Below, piece after piece: positions 16,178 to 23,995 of a stretch of 64,000 nucleotides of DNA (position 1 is its first letter; each line of letters starts with the position of its first letter). The notes below the pieces were generated by a model, which was given only the letters and a program-made list of their open reading frames with translations, was not told where the DNA came from and made no database searches. Origin of the DNA: Devosia sp. 66-14 (GTDB lineage Bacteria; Pseudomonadota; Alphaproteobacteria; Rhizobiales; Devosiaceae); assembly GCA_001899085.1 (NCBI GenBank), contig MKVB01000004.1:20231-84230 (forward strand). Reading direction: 5' to 3'. The translations under genes and the position numbers were made by a program.

Positions 16178-16813
16178 ATGGCAATTCTCATCGGCGATAC
16201 CGCCCCCGATTTCGAGGCGGAGACCACCGAAGGTCGCATCCGCTTCCACGATTACATCGACGGCAGCTGGGCCGTGCTGTTCTCGCATCCCAAGAATTTC
16301 ACCCCGGTCTGCACCACCGAGCTCGGCTACACCGCCAAGCTGAAGCCCGAGTTCGACAAGCGCGGCGTCAAGGTGCTGGGCCTCAGCGTCGACAAGCTCG
16401 AGAACCATGCCGGCTGGGCTGCCGATATTGCCGAGACGCAGGGCGCGACGCTCAACTTCCCGCTGATCTCCGATGTCGAGGGGGAGGTCGCGCGCAAGTA
16501 CGACATGATCCACCCCAACGCCGACAACTCGCTGACCGTGCGTTCGGTACTCGTCATCGGGCCGGACAAGAAGGTGAAGCTCAAGATCGAGTATCCGGCC
16601 TCCACCGGCCGCAATTTCGATGAGATCCTGCGCGTCATCGACAGCCTGCAGCTCACCGCCAAGCACCAGGTGGCGACGCCGGTGAACTGGAAGTCGGGCG
16701 AAGACGTGATCATCGTGCCCGCCGTTTCCGACGAAGCAGCGCGCGAAAAATACCCAGAAGGCTGGAAGACGCTGAAGCCGTACCTGCGCATCGTGCCGCA
16801 GCCGCGCGCCTGA
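16178..16813 (+). CDS. 1-Cys peroxiredoxin (Prx6 type)
   Basis: This is a 211-residue thiol peroxidase that reduces hydrogen peroxide and organic hydroperoxides. The peroxidatic cysteine is in FTPVCTTELG at residue 45. The C-terminal dimerisation extension of the Prx6 subgroup is present (WKSGEDVIIVPAVSDEAA, GWKTLKPYLRIVPQP) and no resolving cysteine is seen. The ribosome-binding site AAGGAG lies seven bases before ATG. A strong terminator follows. It stands alone in its transcription unit. Confidence 0.95.
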   Translation: MAILIGDTAPDFEAETTEGRIRFHDYIDGSWAVLFSHPKNFTPVCTTELGYTAKLKPEFDKRGVKVLGLSVDKLENHAGWAADIAETQGATLNFPLISDVEGEVARKYDMIHPNADNSLTVRSVLVIGPDKKVKLKIEYPASTGRNFDEILRVIDSLQLTAKHQVATPVNWKSGEDVIIVPAVSDEAAREKYPEGWKTLKPYLRIVPQPRA

Positions 16814-16834
16814 TCCGCCTTTATGCTGTTCGAT

Positions 16835-16864
16835 CGGGCGGTCCCTCGGGGCCGCCCGTTTTCG
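16835..16864 (+). terminator. Intrinsic terminator after the peroxiredoxin gene
   Basis: CGGGCGG, a 10-base loop and CCGCCCG, followed by TTTTCGTTT, form a typical rho-independent terminator 22 bases after the stop codon. Confidence 0.8.
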
Positions 16865-16866
16865 TT

Positions 16867-17133
16867 TCAGGCGGCGCCGCGCAGCGCCCGGTTGATGGCG
16901 CCCAGCAGCATGACGATGCGCCCCAGCCCCATCAGCACCAGCCCGCCGACGAACGGCATAACCGCCCACTGCATCAGCCGCGCCGCCTCGATCAGCGCGC
17001 CGAGCAGGTCGCCGCCGGGCGCATCGAGCGCGGCGTTGATCATGTCGATCTGAGCCGGCGCATGCACGCCGGCCACCACCAGCGTCACCAGCACCGCAAT
17101 CAGCCCGACGACATAAAGCAGTCCCGCAACCAT
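16867..17133 (-). CDS. Small two-helix membrane protein
   Basis: This is an 88-residue protein with one hydrophobic segment at the N-terminus (VAGLLYVVGLIAVLVTLVVAG) and a second near residues 53-75 (WAVMPFVGGLVLMGLGRIVMLLG), joined by a region containing an amphipathic helix. The ATG at 17133 has GGGCGAGG just upstream. Function unknown. Confidence 0.6.
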   Translation of the reverse strand: MVAGLLYVVGLIAVLVTLVVAGVHAPAQIDMINAALDAPGGDLLGALIEAARLMQWAVMPFVGGLVLMGLGRIVMLLGAINRALRGAA

Positions 17134-17220
17134 CCTCGCCCCCTCATGGCTTGTCGCCATAGTTAAGAAGGCCTGAACGGCTTCGTCAACGTGTAGGGGC
17201 CGGACCGATCGCGAGGCGCT

Positions 17221-17565
17221 TCAGAGCCCCAGTTCAGCCCTGAGCTTGCGCGTCAGCTTGTCGGCGATCAGCCGGTGCGCCTCGCGGATATAGCCCTCGG
17301 TGAGCGCCGCTTCGAGCGCCCCGGGCGCCACCCGCACCCATTGCCGTTTGGCGAAATAGGCGGCCTGCGTGATGCCGTCGAGCTCGGTCAGCCCGTCAAA
17401 GGCGATCTCGCCGACCTTGAACACCAGGTCACCGGAGCTGTCGCCGAGGAGGCAGAACACCTTGCCGCCGACCTTGGCGACCAGCGCTTCCCATTGTTCG
17501 TGCAGCGTCACCGCCGGCAGCGTGGTGACGAAACCGGTAAAGCCGTCACGGTTATGGAGGGTCAA
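17221..17565 (-). CDS. MmcQ/YjbR-family protein
   Basis: This is a 114-residue protein of the MmcQ/YjbR (CyaY-like fold) family, with WEALVAKVGGKVFCLLGD near the N-terminus, the central FDGLTELDGITQAAYFAKRQWVRV block and a C-terminal helix ending RKLRAELGL. Members are often called DNA-binding, without firm evidence. The start is TTG at 17565, with GAAGAGG upstream and 13 bases after the previous stop, so it is probably cotranscribed with the membrane protein gene. Confidence 0.8.
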   Translation of the reverse strand: MTLHNRDGFTGFVTTLPAVTLHEQWEALVAKVGGKVFCLLGDSSGDLVFKVGEIAFDGLTELDGITQAAYFAKRQWVRVAPGALEAALTEGYIREAHRLIADKLTRKLRAELGL

Positions 17566-17578
17566 GCGCGGCGCCTCT

Positions 17579-17902
17579 TCAGATCTGGTCGTGCCGGACG
17601 AACAGCCGCGTCTTGCGTGAGCGCCCGGCCCAGGCGAGCAACACCCCCGGCACGGCCAGCACGGCCCAGCCCGGCATGGCGAGGATCGCTTCCGACACCG
17701 GCTCCAGCACCATGCCGAAGAACCGCCCGGCGAGGAACGCGCGCACCACTGCGAGGCTCTCGGCATTGAGCCAGGTCCAGTTGTCGCTCAGCGAGGTGAA
17801 GAGCAGCTGGTTGGCGCCGAGCGAGCGGGTGCCGTCGATGATCAGCAGGATCAGCGCCACGCCGAGGAGCCAGGTGCCCAAAAGCCTGAGAAAAAGCCGC
17901 AT
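17579..17902 (-). CDS. Small membrane protein of unknown function
   Basis: This is a 107-residue protein: N-terminal helix (LLGTWLLGVALILLIIDG), a soluble central part (about residues 35-58), and a second hydrophobic helix (AMPGWAVLAVPGVLLAWAG) followed by a basic tail RSRKTRLFVRHDQI. It is likely an inner-membrane hairpin. It lies upstream of the MmcQ/YjbR gene on the same strand. Confidence 0.62.
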   Translation of the reverse strand: MRLFLRLLGTWLLGVALILLIIDGTRSLGANQLLFTSLSDNWTWLNAESLAVVRAFLAGRFFGMVLEPVSEAILAMPGWAVLAVPGVLLAWAGRSRKTRLFVRHDQI

Positions 17903-18152
17903 CGAGGTCCGTCGCGTCCGGGATGCGCCGACGGGTCCCGAGTGCTCCGCCGGCTGCTTCGTCCCTTTTGCCACGCGGTTTGCGCCAGAGACAAGACGAG
18001 TCTGGGCCGCACCCCCGATCAATCCGGACGATGAGATCGTCCGGCCCGCGTTATGTGCCTTGCGGACACGACGTCGATGAGTATATTGCGCCCGCTCCGG
18101 CAGGCTCTGGCCCCGGACACGCAGACCCGGGCCCGCCCGGCCCGCTGCATGC

Positions 18153-18242
18153 GGAGAGATGGCCGAGTGGTCGAAGGCGCACGCCTGGAAAGTGTGTAGG
18201 CGGGGAACCGTCTCAAGGGTTCGAATCCCTTTCTCTCCGCCA
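18153..18242 (+). tRNA. tRNA-Ser (anticodon GGA)
   Basis: This is a full type II tRNA. Acceptor stem GGAGAGA pairs with TCTCTCC; discriminator G and an encoded CCA follow. D-arm TGGCCGAGTGGTCGA, anticodon loop CTGGAAA with anticodon GGA at 18187-18189, the long variable arm expected for serine, and TTCGAATCC in the T-loop. Confidence 0.96.
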
Positions 18243-18428
18243 AACACCGCCGATTGCCCTCTGTAGTGCGATATTGCCGCCGATCACCGCACACCCACCG
18301 AGCGGTATAGAAGACCGCCGATTCTACGCTACAGCCCGATATATCTTGAAGATTAGCGACGGCAGCGAGCGGCCCTTTTGCAGGCGTTCAGCTTTGGATG
18401 AGTAGTGCTTGAAAGCTGCCGTGCGGCA

Positions 18429-19349
18429 TTACGCGTTCTTGAGTTGTGCCAGCCCCTCGTCGAACGACGTTACCCGAAAGTCCGGAAACCGCATCTTGAA
18501 CTTGTCGGACACGAAGATGTTGTCCTGCGCATACCGCGGGAGGAGTTCAGCAGCATCCCTAGCGGCCGCGCTGAAAAGACCTGCCAACCGCAACTGCCAG
18601 CGCTTGAGAACCGTGTAACGCGGCTTTGTTCCGAAGGTTCGCGCCGCTAGGGTGATGAAGCCGCGATAGGTCAGACGATTGTCGTCGCATGGAAGATGCC
18701 AGGTCTGGCCATAAGCATCTTGTGTGTTGCCCAAGAGGGCCATGGCGCGGCTGGCGTCCGGCGTGAAGATGAGGCTGCGCAGCGTGTCGTCGCGCAGGAA
18801 GACGCGGGCGGCCTTGCCGTCGCGCAAAGGCTCCAGAATGGCGCTGTTGGTGATGCTCTGCGTCTTGCCCGGACCGTAGAATTCCGGCGCCCGGGAGATC
18901 ATGGCGGTGACACGGCCTTGCGCCATGGCCCCCAGCAGGTCGTTGGCGATGGCGGCACGGACGCGGCCCTTTTCGCCATTGGGCTCGAAGCGCATGCTTT
19001 CGGTCTGCGGCTCGGCGGTCTGGGGATACATGTAGGTGTTGTCGAAAAAGACGAGCTTCGCGCCATGCGCGGCGCAGGCGTCGATGACATTGCGCATCAT
19101 GACCGGCCATTGCTCGACCCAGAGCTTTGTGTCCATCGGAAGGCCAGCGGTGAGGTAGACGATGTCGGAACCTTCGACCGCGCTCATGGTCTGAGCCGGA
19201 TCGAGCAAATTCGCCTGCTGCAGATGATCGGTGTCGTTCACCTTGCGGGGGTTTCGGCTGACGAGGCGGATGTCGTTGGCAAAGTCGCGCTTGAGCGCGC
19301 GGGCCAATTCCTGCCCGATCTGCCCGGAAGCGCCGAGAATTGTCTGCAT
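18429..19349 (-). CDS. NAD(P)-binding epimerase/dehydratase-like protein
   Basis: This is a 306-residue atypical short-chain dehydrogenase. The nucleotide-binding motif at the very start is LGASGQIGQELARAL. DNTYMYP and later MISRAPEFYGPG are typical of extended SDRs acting as NAD-dependent epimerases or reductases; the usual Tyr-x3-Lys is not obvious. The ATG at 19349 has GGAG upstream. It diverges from a MerR gene over a 102-base region that contains a MerR-type operator, so it is probably a target of that regulator. Confidence 0.82.
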   Translation of the reverse strand: MQTILGASGQIGQELARALKRDFANDIRLVSRNPRKVNDTDHLQQANLLDPAQTMSAVEGSDIVYLTAGLPMDTKLWVEQWPVMMRNVIDACAAHGAKLVFFDNTYMYPQTAEPQTESMRFEPNGEKGRVRAAIANDLLGAMAQGRVTAMISRAPEFYGPGKTQSITNSAILEPLRDGKAARVFLRDDTLRSLIFTPDASRAMALLGNTQDAYGQTWHLPCDDNRLTYRGFITLAARTFGTKPRYTVLKRWQLRLAGLFSAAARDAAELLPRYAQDNIFVSDKFKMRFPDFRVTSFDEGLAQLKNA

Positions 19350-19407
19350 TTGCACTGCTCCAGTTGGTCCGAACCAGGGCCCGGCGCCATTGAACGGATG
19401 ATCAATA

Positions 19408-19429
19408 ACCTTTAAGTTAAGTTGAAGGT
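19408..19429. promoter_or_regulatory. MerR-type operator 1
   Basis: ACCTT, 12 bases, AAGGT form a 22-bp dyad of the kind MerR proteins bind between -35 and -10. It lies between the divergent epimerase and merR genes and matches a second site at 20632-20653. Confidence 0.7.
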
Positions 19430-19451
19430 CAAGACGCTTCGAGGCAGAGAC

Positions 19452-19889
19452 ATGAAGATCGGCGAACTGGCACGGCGCACAGGACTGACGGCATCGCGTA
19501 TCCGGTTTTATGAGAGCCTCGGGCTTTTGCCGATGGTGGACCGGATGCCTAACGGCTACCGGCACTATCCCAAGGACGCGCAACTGGTGTTGGAGCTGAT
19601 CGACACCGCGCAACAAGCCGGGTTCAGTCTCGATGAAATCCGCACCTTGTTGCCAGCCAATCTCGAAAAATGGGACCACGCCGCGCTGGTGACTACTCTG
19701 CGCCGCAAGCTGGCCGATATTGCCGCCCTGCAGGCGCGGTTGGCAGAGAGCAAGGCGCAATTGCAGGCGTTGCTCAGCGATATCGAGAGCAAGCCGGACG
19801 ACATGACCTGCGCCGACAATGCCCGGAGGGTGCTGTCACGCATGCTGCTCGGGTCACAGGATGCCGATGAAGTGCCCGACCTTCCCTAG
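19452..19889 (+). CDS. MerR-family transcriptional regulator
   Basis: This is a 145-residue protein with the N-terminal winged helix (MKIGELARRTGLTASRIRFY, ESLGLLP, NGYRHYP) and a long coiled-coil dimerisation helix (residues about 75-115). Only one cysteine (MTCADN) is near the C-terminus, so a metal-binding loop as in MerR/CueR is absent; it resembles regulators of electrophile or oxidative stress. GAGGCAGAG precedes the ATG at 19452. The gene lies between two putative targets that share its operator. Confidence 0.9.
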   Translation: MKIGELARRTGLTASRIRFYESLGLLPMVDRMPNGYRHYPKDAQLVLELIDTAQQAGFSLDEIRTLLPANLEKWDHAALVTTLRRKLADIAALQARLAESKAQLQALLSDIESKPDDMTCADNARRVLSRMLLGSQDADEVPDLP

Positions 19890-19890
19890 A

Positions 19891-20595
19891 TCAGCGAGCA
19901 GAAGGCTTAGCTTCGAGTGCGGCGACGATCTTTTCCGCTGTCAGCTTGGCCGAGAACGGATTCTGGCCGGTGATCAGCCGCCCGTCGACACGGGCATAGG
20001 GCAGGAAGGGCAGCAGCGCTTTCCTGTAGTGTGCACCGCGCTCTTTCATTTCCGCTTCGGCATTGTAGGGCACCTTGCGCGAGACACCGGCTACTACTTC
20101 CTCAGACCAAGCAAAGCCGGTAACATCTTTCCCGGCCACCAGCCTTGTGCCGTCCGACAAGGTGACGTTGAGAAGGCCGCAATAGCCATGGCACACCGAG
20201 GCGACGACGCCGCCCTGCTCCCAGATAGTGCGGGTCAGCGCCTGCAAACCCGGGTCATCGGGAAAATCCCACATCACGGCATGGCCACCTGTGAAGTAGA
20301 TCGCGTCGAACTCGCTCGGCTCGATCTCGTCGCACCGCTTGGTCTGGGCAAGCAAGGCCATACGCTGAGGATCGTTCAGCCACGCCTTGGCCGAAGCGTC
20401 GAGCAGTGGCCATTTGAGGGCGCGTGGTTCAAGCGGTGAGAGGCCCCCCTTCGGACTGACGATGACCTGCTCGTAGCCCTGCGCCTCGAAATGGTCCCAG
20501 GCGTGGGTCAGTTCAGACAGCCACAGGCCGGTTGGCTCATCAGGGTCGTCGTAGTGTGCGATATTGGTGACCACATGAATGATGCGCTTGGGCAT
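19891..20595 (-). CDS. DJ-1/PfpI-family protein (Hsp31/glyoxalase III-like)
   Basis: This is a 234-residue class I glutamine-amidotransferase-fold protein. The nucleophile elbow is ASVCHGYCGLLN with the reactive Cys near residue 134, the acidic residue is in YFTGGHAVMWDF, and the layout matches Hsp31-like type 1 amidotransferase-domain proteins, which act as glutathione-independent glyoxalases or protein deglycases. The promoter contains the second MerR-type operator. It is convergent with merR, two bases apart. Confidence 0.88.
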   Translation of the reverse strand: MPKRIIHVVTNIAHYDDPDEPTGLWLSELTHAWDHFEAQGYEQVIVSPKGGLSPLEPRALKWPLLDASAKAWLNDPQRMALLAQTKRCDEIEPSEFDAIYFTGGHAVMWDFPDDPGLQALTRTIWEQGGVVASVCHGYCGLLNVTLSDGTRLVAGKDVTGFAWSEEVVAGVSRKVPYNAEAEMKERGAHYRKALLPFLPYARVDGRLITGQNPFSAKLTAEKIVAALEAKPSAR

Positions 20596-20631
20596 GGGGA
20601 CGGTTCCGGCATGACTGAGAACCGAAACCTA

Positions 20632-20653
20632 ACCTTGAAGTCATGTTGAAGGT
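20632..20653. promoter_or_regulatory. MerR-type operator 2
   Basis: ACCTT, 12 bases (GAAGTCATGTTG), AAGGT: same 22-bp architecture and arms as the site at 19408-19429, located 37 bases before the start of the DJ-1-like gene. Confidence 0.7.
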
Positions 20654-21071
20654 CAAGCTCGGAAACAGAGCGCCGGGAACGTCGCCGGCGACAAGCTTGG
20701 TGCGTTCAGAAGGCCCCGACGACAAGCAGACAACCTGCAATTCACCAACTTCGGACATTTGCTCGCGCTTCGATTTTAGAGGGCTATAGCGTAGGTGTAG
20801 TTCTCCGTTTCATCGGCTTCGGCCCGCCAGCGGTCTCAGCCGTTTTTCGTGACTGTTCTGCGGCATGACTAACGCACCCGCGAAAACACCAGTGCGCCCC
20901 CAAGGGCTCAAGCCGGTCGGAAATGAAATCGGCCGACGGGAAGGTTGGCTTGGGGCGAGTTCGACGAGAGACATGGCGCCCTTTGCAAAAACGAGAAGGC
21001 TGCGCTCGCCTTCAAAAAGGGGATAAGGCGATGCTGGGCCAGCCCGACAGGGCGGTTTCAAAGGAGTGGCC
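20654..21071. other. 418-base gap without a supported gene
   Basis: No reading frame here has a convincing start, ribosome-binding site or protein-like composition. Base composition drops compared with the flanking backbone. The only signal is the AAGGAG site at its right end, which serves the next gene. Confidence 0.4.
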
Positions 21072-21173
21072 ATGAACAACATTGACGATGAACTCCGATT
21101 GGCCCTGACGTCCAGCGGGATGATGAGCAGTTTCCATTCGCTGAATCATCTAGGCAGATATTTCTATCAGTGA
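21072..21173 (+). CDS. 33-residue peptide coupled to the next gene
   Basis: This short frame (MNNIDDELRLALTSSGMM to RYFYQ) has a strong AAGGAG ribosome-binding site. Its stop overlaps the following start in a TGATG junction. Either it is a leader peptide for the 115-residue protein, or both are the two halves of one gene split by a frameshift. Confidence 0.4.
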   Translation: MNNIDDELRLALTSSGMMSSFHSLNHLGRYFYQ

Positions 21174-21520
21174 TGAAGACATACCCATATTCAGGATCAA
21201 AGATTGATTGGAGTGGCGTGCCCGGATCAATCGAAGAGTACGAACCCAACCCAGATCTTCATTCGTTTCGGTTTTCAGCCTTCTTTGATGGTATGTGCTT
21301 GCGGTTTGGCCTGAGCGGTAGCGTGACATATGTTGGCGACAGCGCAACAGACGGCGCCATCGAAGGGTCCGTTGACGCCTTCCAGAAGATCCTTGCTGTG
21401 ATATTTGATATTCCGCAGCACCACTACTTTGTTGGCCCGAACTTAGCGTGGTGCATGTGTATGACAATGGAAGGCGGCATGGCGTTTGGGCACGCAACGA
21501 CTAAGATCAGGATTTCATAG
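21173..21520 (+). CDS. 115-residue protein of unknown function
   Basis: The protein begins MKTYPYSGSKIDW and has many aromatic residues, two close cysteines (WCMCMTM near residues 93-99) and an acidic N-terminal half. It contains no membrane segment. I do not recognise it. The lower GC and rare codons compared with neighbours suggest acquisition by transfer. Start at ATG 21173; a GTG at 21170 is also in frame. The acidic, aromatic style resembles toxin-immunity proteins, but there is no toxin gene beside it. Confidence 0.5.
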   Translation: MKTYPYSGSKIDWSGVPGSIEEYEPNPDLHSFRFSAFFDGMCLRFGLSGSVTYVGDSATDGAIEGSVDAFQKILAVIFDIPQHHYFVGPNLAWCMCMTMEGGMAFGHATTKIRIS

Positions 21521-21563
21521 CCGAGGCGCACGAAGCAATGCCCTGGTGTCCGGCTGACCCGGC

Positions 21564-21971
21564 ATGGCGACGAGAGAGCACGGACAACCGCAGTTGCTGC
21601 TACCCTCCGGCGTCTTCGTCGGCGTCGACGCTGCAGGGCACTGGACCGTCAGCCACGGGTTGAACTCGTATCACCTGGATGTCGTCGCGGATTTCTTCCG
21701 GGTGTGGTTGCTGCTCGAACGGACATTCGAGGACGTATCGCGCGACCTTTCGCGGATCTCTGGTTCAAGCGCGGCCGCCAGGTTTCCTTACGGGAAGCTC
21801 GTTGCTTCTGCCTTGACCGCACAATCGGCTTACTGGTCCGAGAAGGCCGCGGCTTGGCTCCCATTCCTGACGGAGCCGGAGCGAGCGGAGTTGGTGCCAC
21901 TTATGCAGGAGGCGTGCAGCGCGAGGTGGGCAAATCAACGGACACGGCAGATCATCAGGCGGTATCTATAA
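21564..21971 (+). CDS. 135-residue hypothetical protein
   Basis: The protein starts MATREHGQPQLLLPSG, has a short beta-like N-terminus and then amphipathic helices (DVVADFFRVWLLLERTFEDVSRDL; LVASALTAQSAYWSEKAAAW), ending in a basic tail RWANQRTRQIIRRYL. No signal, membrane segment or known motif is seen. It stands in the cluster of orphan genes between the MerR locus and the backbone. Confidence 0.45.
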   Translation: MATREHGQPQLLLPSGVFVGVDAAGHWTVSHGLNSYHLDVVADFFRVWLLLERTFEDVSRDLSRISGSSAAARFPYGKLVASALTAQSAYWSEKAAAWLPFLTEPERAELVPLMQEACSARWANQRTRQIIRRYL

Positions 21972-22039
21972 GCGCAGGTTACGCGTGACGCTCGTTGACG
22001 GCCCTTCCGACAATGGTGGCCGACACCACCGCGTGATCG

Positions 22040-22460
22040 CTATCGCACTTCTTTCCAAGGTAACCCTGCTCTGCGTGATAGCACCTCGGCGTCGCGGACC
22101 GCCGCTTGCTTGGTAGCGTACAGCGTTGCGACGATCTCTCGGTCCGGACTCTCAAGGGGCTCGCCGACTTGAGCGAACCCCATGGGGTTGCTTGCATCGG
22201 GCACCACCTCCCTCGAGATACAGGTAGGTCACCGGCAGCCGCTCAGCTATCGCATTGTCGGTTTCTTCCGCGCCCGCGTAGGAGAAGATATAGAGGCGTC
22301 CGCTTCGCAACGGGCCAAAGTCCGCGGTCGCGCGGACGACGAAGGCGCCACTGCTGCCAATGCAACCGTGGTGCACATACTCGGCGGGCCCAACCACGAC
22401 GCCGCCGGTGTCGCTGATCAGAATTGCTAACGCGCCGGGCATCTGCCTCACTCCGTCCAT
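22040..22460 (-). pseudogene. Frameshifted hypothetical gene
   Basis: Two overlapping minus-strand frames together give one coherent protein. The first half runs from MDGVRQMPGALAIL through AEETDNAIAERLPVTYLYLE. The second half continues EVVPDASNPMGFAQVGEPLE to RAGLPWKEVR and a stop at 22042-22040. Removing one G from the GGG run at 22210-22212 joins them into 139 residues. As sequenced, the first frame runs off into an unrelated tail. The family is not recognised. Either a real disruption or a sequencing error would give this pattern. Confidence 0.6.
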
Positions 22461-22601
22461 GGCAATCGTAGGTCGATTGTGACGAAAATGATCGCACTGA
22501 GGAACAGGAGCCTCGGTCGATTGTCGGCTCACGCCCGCATGGCATTTCGCTAATGTCATCGTCGTCCCGGCCGCCCTGTGCAACAAGAGATCGAGAGCCG
22601 A

Positions 22602-22676
22602 ATGCGGATCAAACAGCAGATCGACGGATACCAGGCGAAACGGCGTGGCCCCGAGGTCATCGAAAGTGAACTATGA
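22602..22676 (+). CDS. Possible 24-residue frame before the next gene
   Basis: MRIKQQIDGYQAKRRG and eight further residues, preceded by a GAGAG sequence. It overlaps the start of the next gene in another frame. It may be a leader peptide or a remnant. Confidence 0.2.
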   Translation: MRIKQQIDGYQAKRRGPEVIESEL

Positions 22677-23190
22677 AGTCTGGCGCCTGCCGTTCACCGG
22701 GCCCATTAACGAACTCCCTGCGAATGAACTCATCATCTACCGCGAGTGGTTCACTGGGGTGATGCCGGACAGGATGAAACTGCTCAACGCAGCAGTTTCG
22801 AATACGCCCGGCTTCGGAGGATGGACCGGCGCGGCGACAGTTGAATCGCTGGAAGTCGTGTCCGACTGGCTGATGCGGGCCGTCGGAAGTTCGGCGCATG
22901 TTGAATCGATATCAACGAATGAGCTGGTCTCGATGAGTTGGGATGTTGGGCTGCACATGGCCAGCGTGCTGATAGCTCAGCAAGGCTGGCAATGGCAGCA
23001 ATATTTGGTTTCCAGAAGAATTGTCGATTATGGCCATATGGTAGTTACTGCTCCCAACAGAACATTCCGCAACACCCTCCGACAGGCTAACGTGATCGTT
23101 GACCGCATACAGGAAGGTCGCTGGGAATCTGGCGATATGCTGGCGCTATACCAGCGCGCGGTCATGGAAGCCGCGGCGCCGCTAAACTGA
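22666..23190 (+). CDS. 174-residue hypothetical protein
   Basis: The protein begins (GTG) MNYEVWRLPFTGPINELPAN and is rich in Trp (WRLPF, REWF, GGWTG, SDWLM, MSWDV, WQWQQY). It looks soluble and mostly helical. The segment SWDVGLHMASVLIAQQGWQW is the best-defined block. A GTG at 22645 would add seven residues; I prefer 22666 for the GAGG at a usable distance. Not recognised. Its composition is close to the orphan genes to its left. Confidence 0.5.
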   Translation: MNYEVWRLPFTGPINELPANELIIYREWFTGVMPDRMKLLNAAVSNTPGFGGWTGAATVESLEVVSDWLMRAVGSSAHVESISTNELVSMSWDVGLHMASVLIAQQGWQWQQYLVSRRIVDYGHMVVTAPNRTFRNTLRQANVIVDRIQEGRWESGDMLALYQRAVMEAAAPLN

Positions 23191-23255
23191 CGGACATGCG
23201 ACGCACCGATGGTTAGCCTTCAACCGTGAGTGGGCCCACCGGCGCACGACAAACC

Positions 23256-23732
23256 CTACTCGTGATCCGCCCACTTCCCCGCCCGTCCCGTCACCTTCGG
23301 TGTCGCCAGCATCGCCGTAAGGATTCGGCTCATCAGGGCCTGTTCCTGCTTCTTGCCGGTGGCGGCGTGGCGGAGGTCGACCAGCAGGGCCGAGGTGGCG
23401 TTGAGGCGGGCGCAGGCGAGGGTGGCGATGTGGAGAGCGAAATCGGGGTTTTGCTGCAGCACGTCGAGCGCTTCGTCGATCACCCGTACCCGCGCTTCCG
23501 TCTCCGCTGTGACCGTGGCGCTGTGCGGCGTGCCGAGCAGCACCGCCATCTCGCCGACGATCGCCCACGGTTCGTCGATGGTGGCGATCGCCACGCCATC
23601 GCGCGACACGGCGAGCCGGCCCGCTTCGAGCAGGTAGAGCCGCCCCGAATAGCTGCCTTCGGTGGTGAGCCGGTCACCCGGTTTCAGCGTTTCGAGCGGC
23701 AGGGACACGGCGAGGGCAGCGAGCGTGGACAT
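23256..23732 (-). CDS. Stand-alone cyclic-nucleotide-binding-like protein (copy 3)
   Basis: This 158-residue single-domain protein has LETLKPGDRLTTEG as the first strands and GEMAVLLGTPHSATV as the phosphate cassette, again with His where cNMP binders have Arg. After the barrel is a helix (HIATLACARLNATSALLVDLRH) aligned with the corresponding helix in the two copies at 13.7-14.5 kb, then a basic tail. ATG at 23732. No DNA-binding domain. Its job is unknown; a protein-interaction or non-canonical ligand role is inferred. Confidence 0.75.
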   Translation of the reverse strand: MSTLAALAVSLPLETLKPGDRLTTEGSYSGRLYLLEAGRLAVSRDGVAIATIDEPWAIVGEMAVLLGTPHSATVTAETEARVRVIDEALDVLQQNPDFALHIATLACARLNATSALLVDLRHAATGKKQEQALMSRILTAMLATPKVTGRAGKWADHE

Positions 23733-23995
23733 CGGCAGGCTCCGGCGGTTTGGGGCGGCAAACTGGCAAAGCTTAGGTGAACCCGGGGTGAAAGTCGCGG
23801 GGGACGCTTGAGCGGCGCCGGACACCCCGACGCGTCCCGGCCGTCGGGCGCGGATCGGGTTTCGCAACGGCCGATCCATCAGCCCCGGAATCTGAAGATT
23901 TTCTGAAATTGCCGATCGAGGCGCTGCTGCGCCTCGCCTCCGGTGGTCGCCGGGCTAGGCTCGCGCCGGCTCCCCCGGACAAACGCTGATTCGAT

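Noticed and set aside
20810-21082. 90-codon minus-strand frame in the gap after the DJ-1-like gene
   Set aside because: No ribosome-binding site and no protein-like composition.
18153-23200. tRNA-Ser 3' end as an attachment site for an island up to 23.2 kb
   Set aside because: I searched by eye for a second copy of the T-arm/acceptor sequence near the right border and found none; no integrase gene is present.
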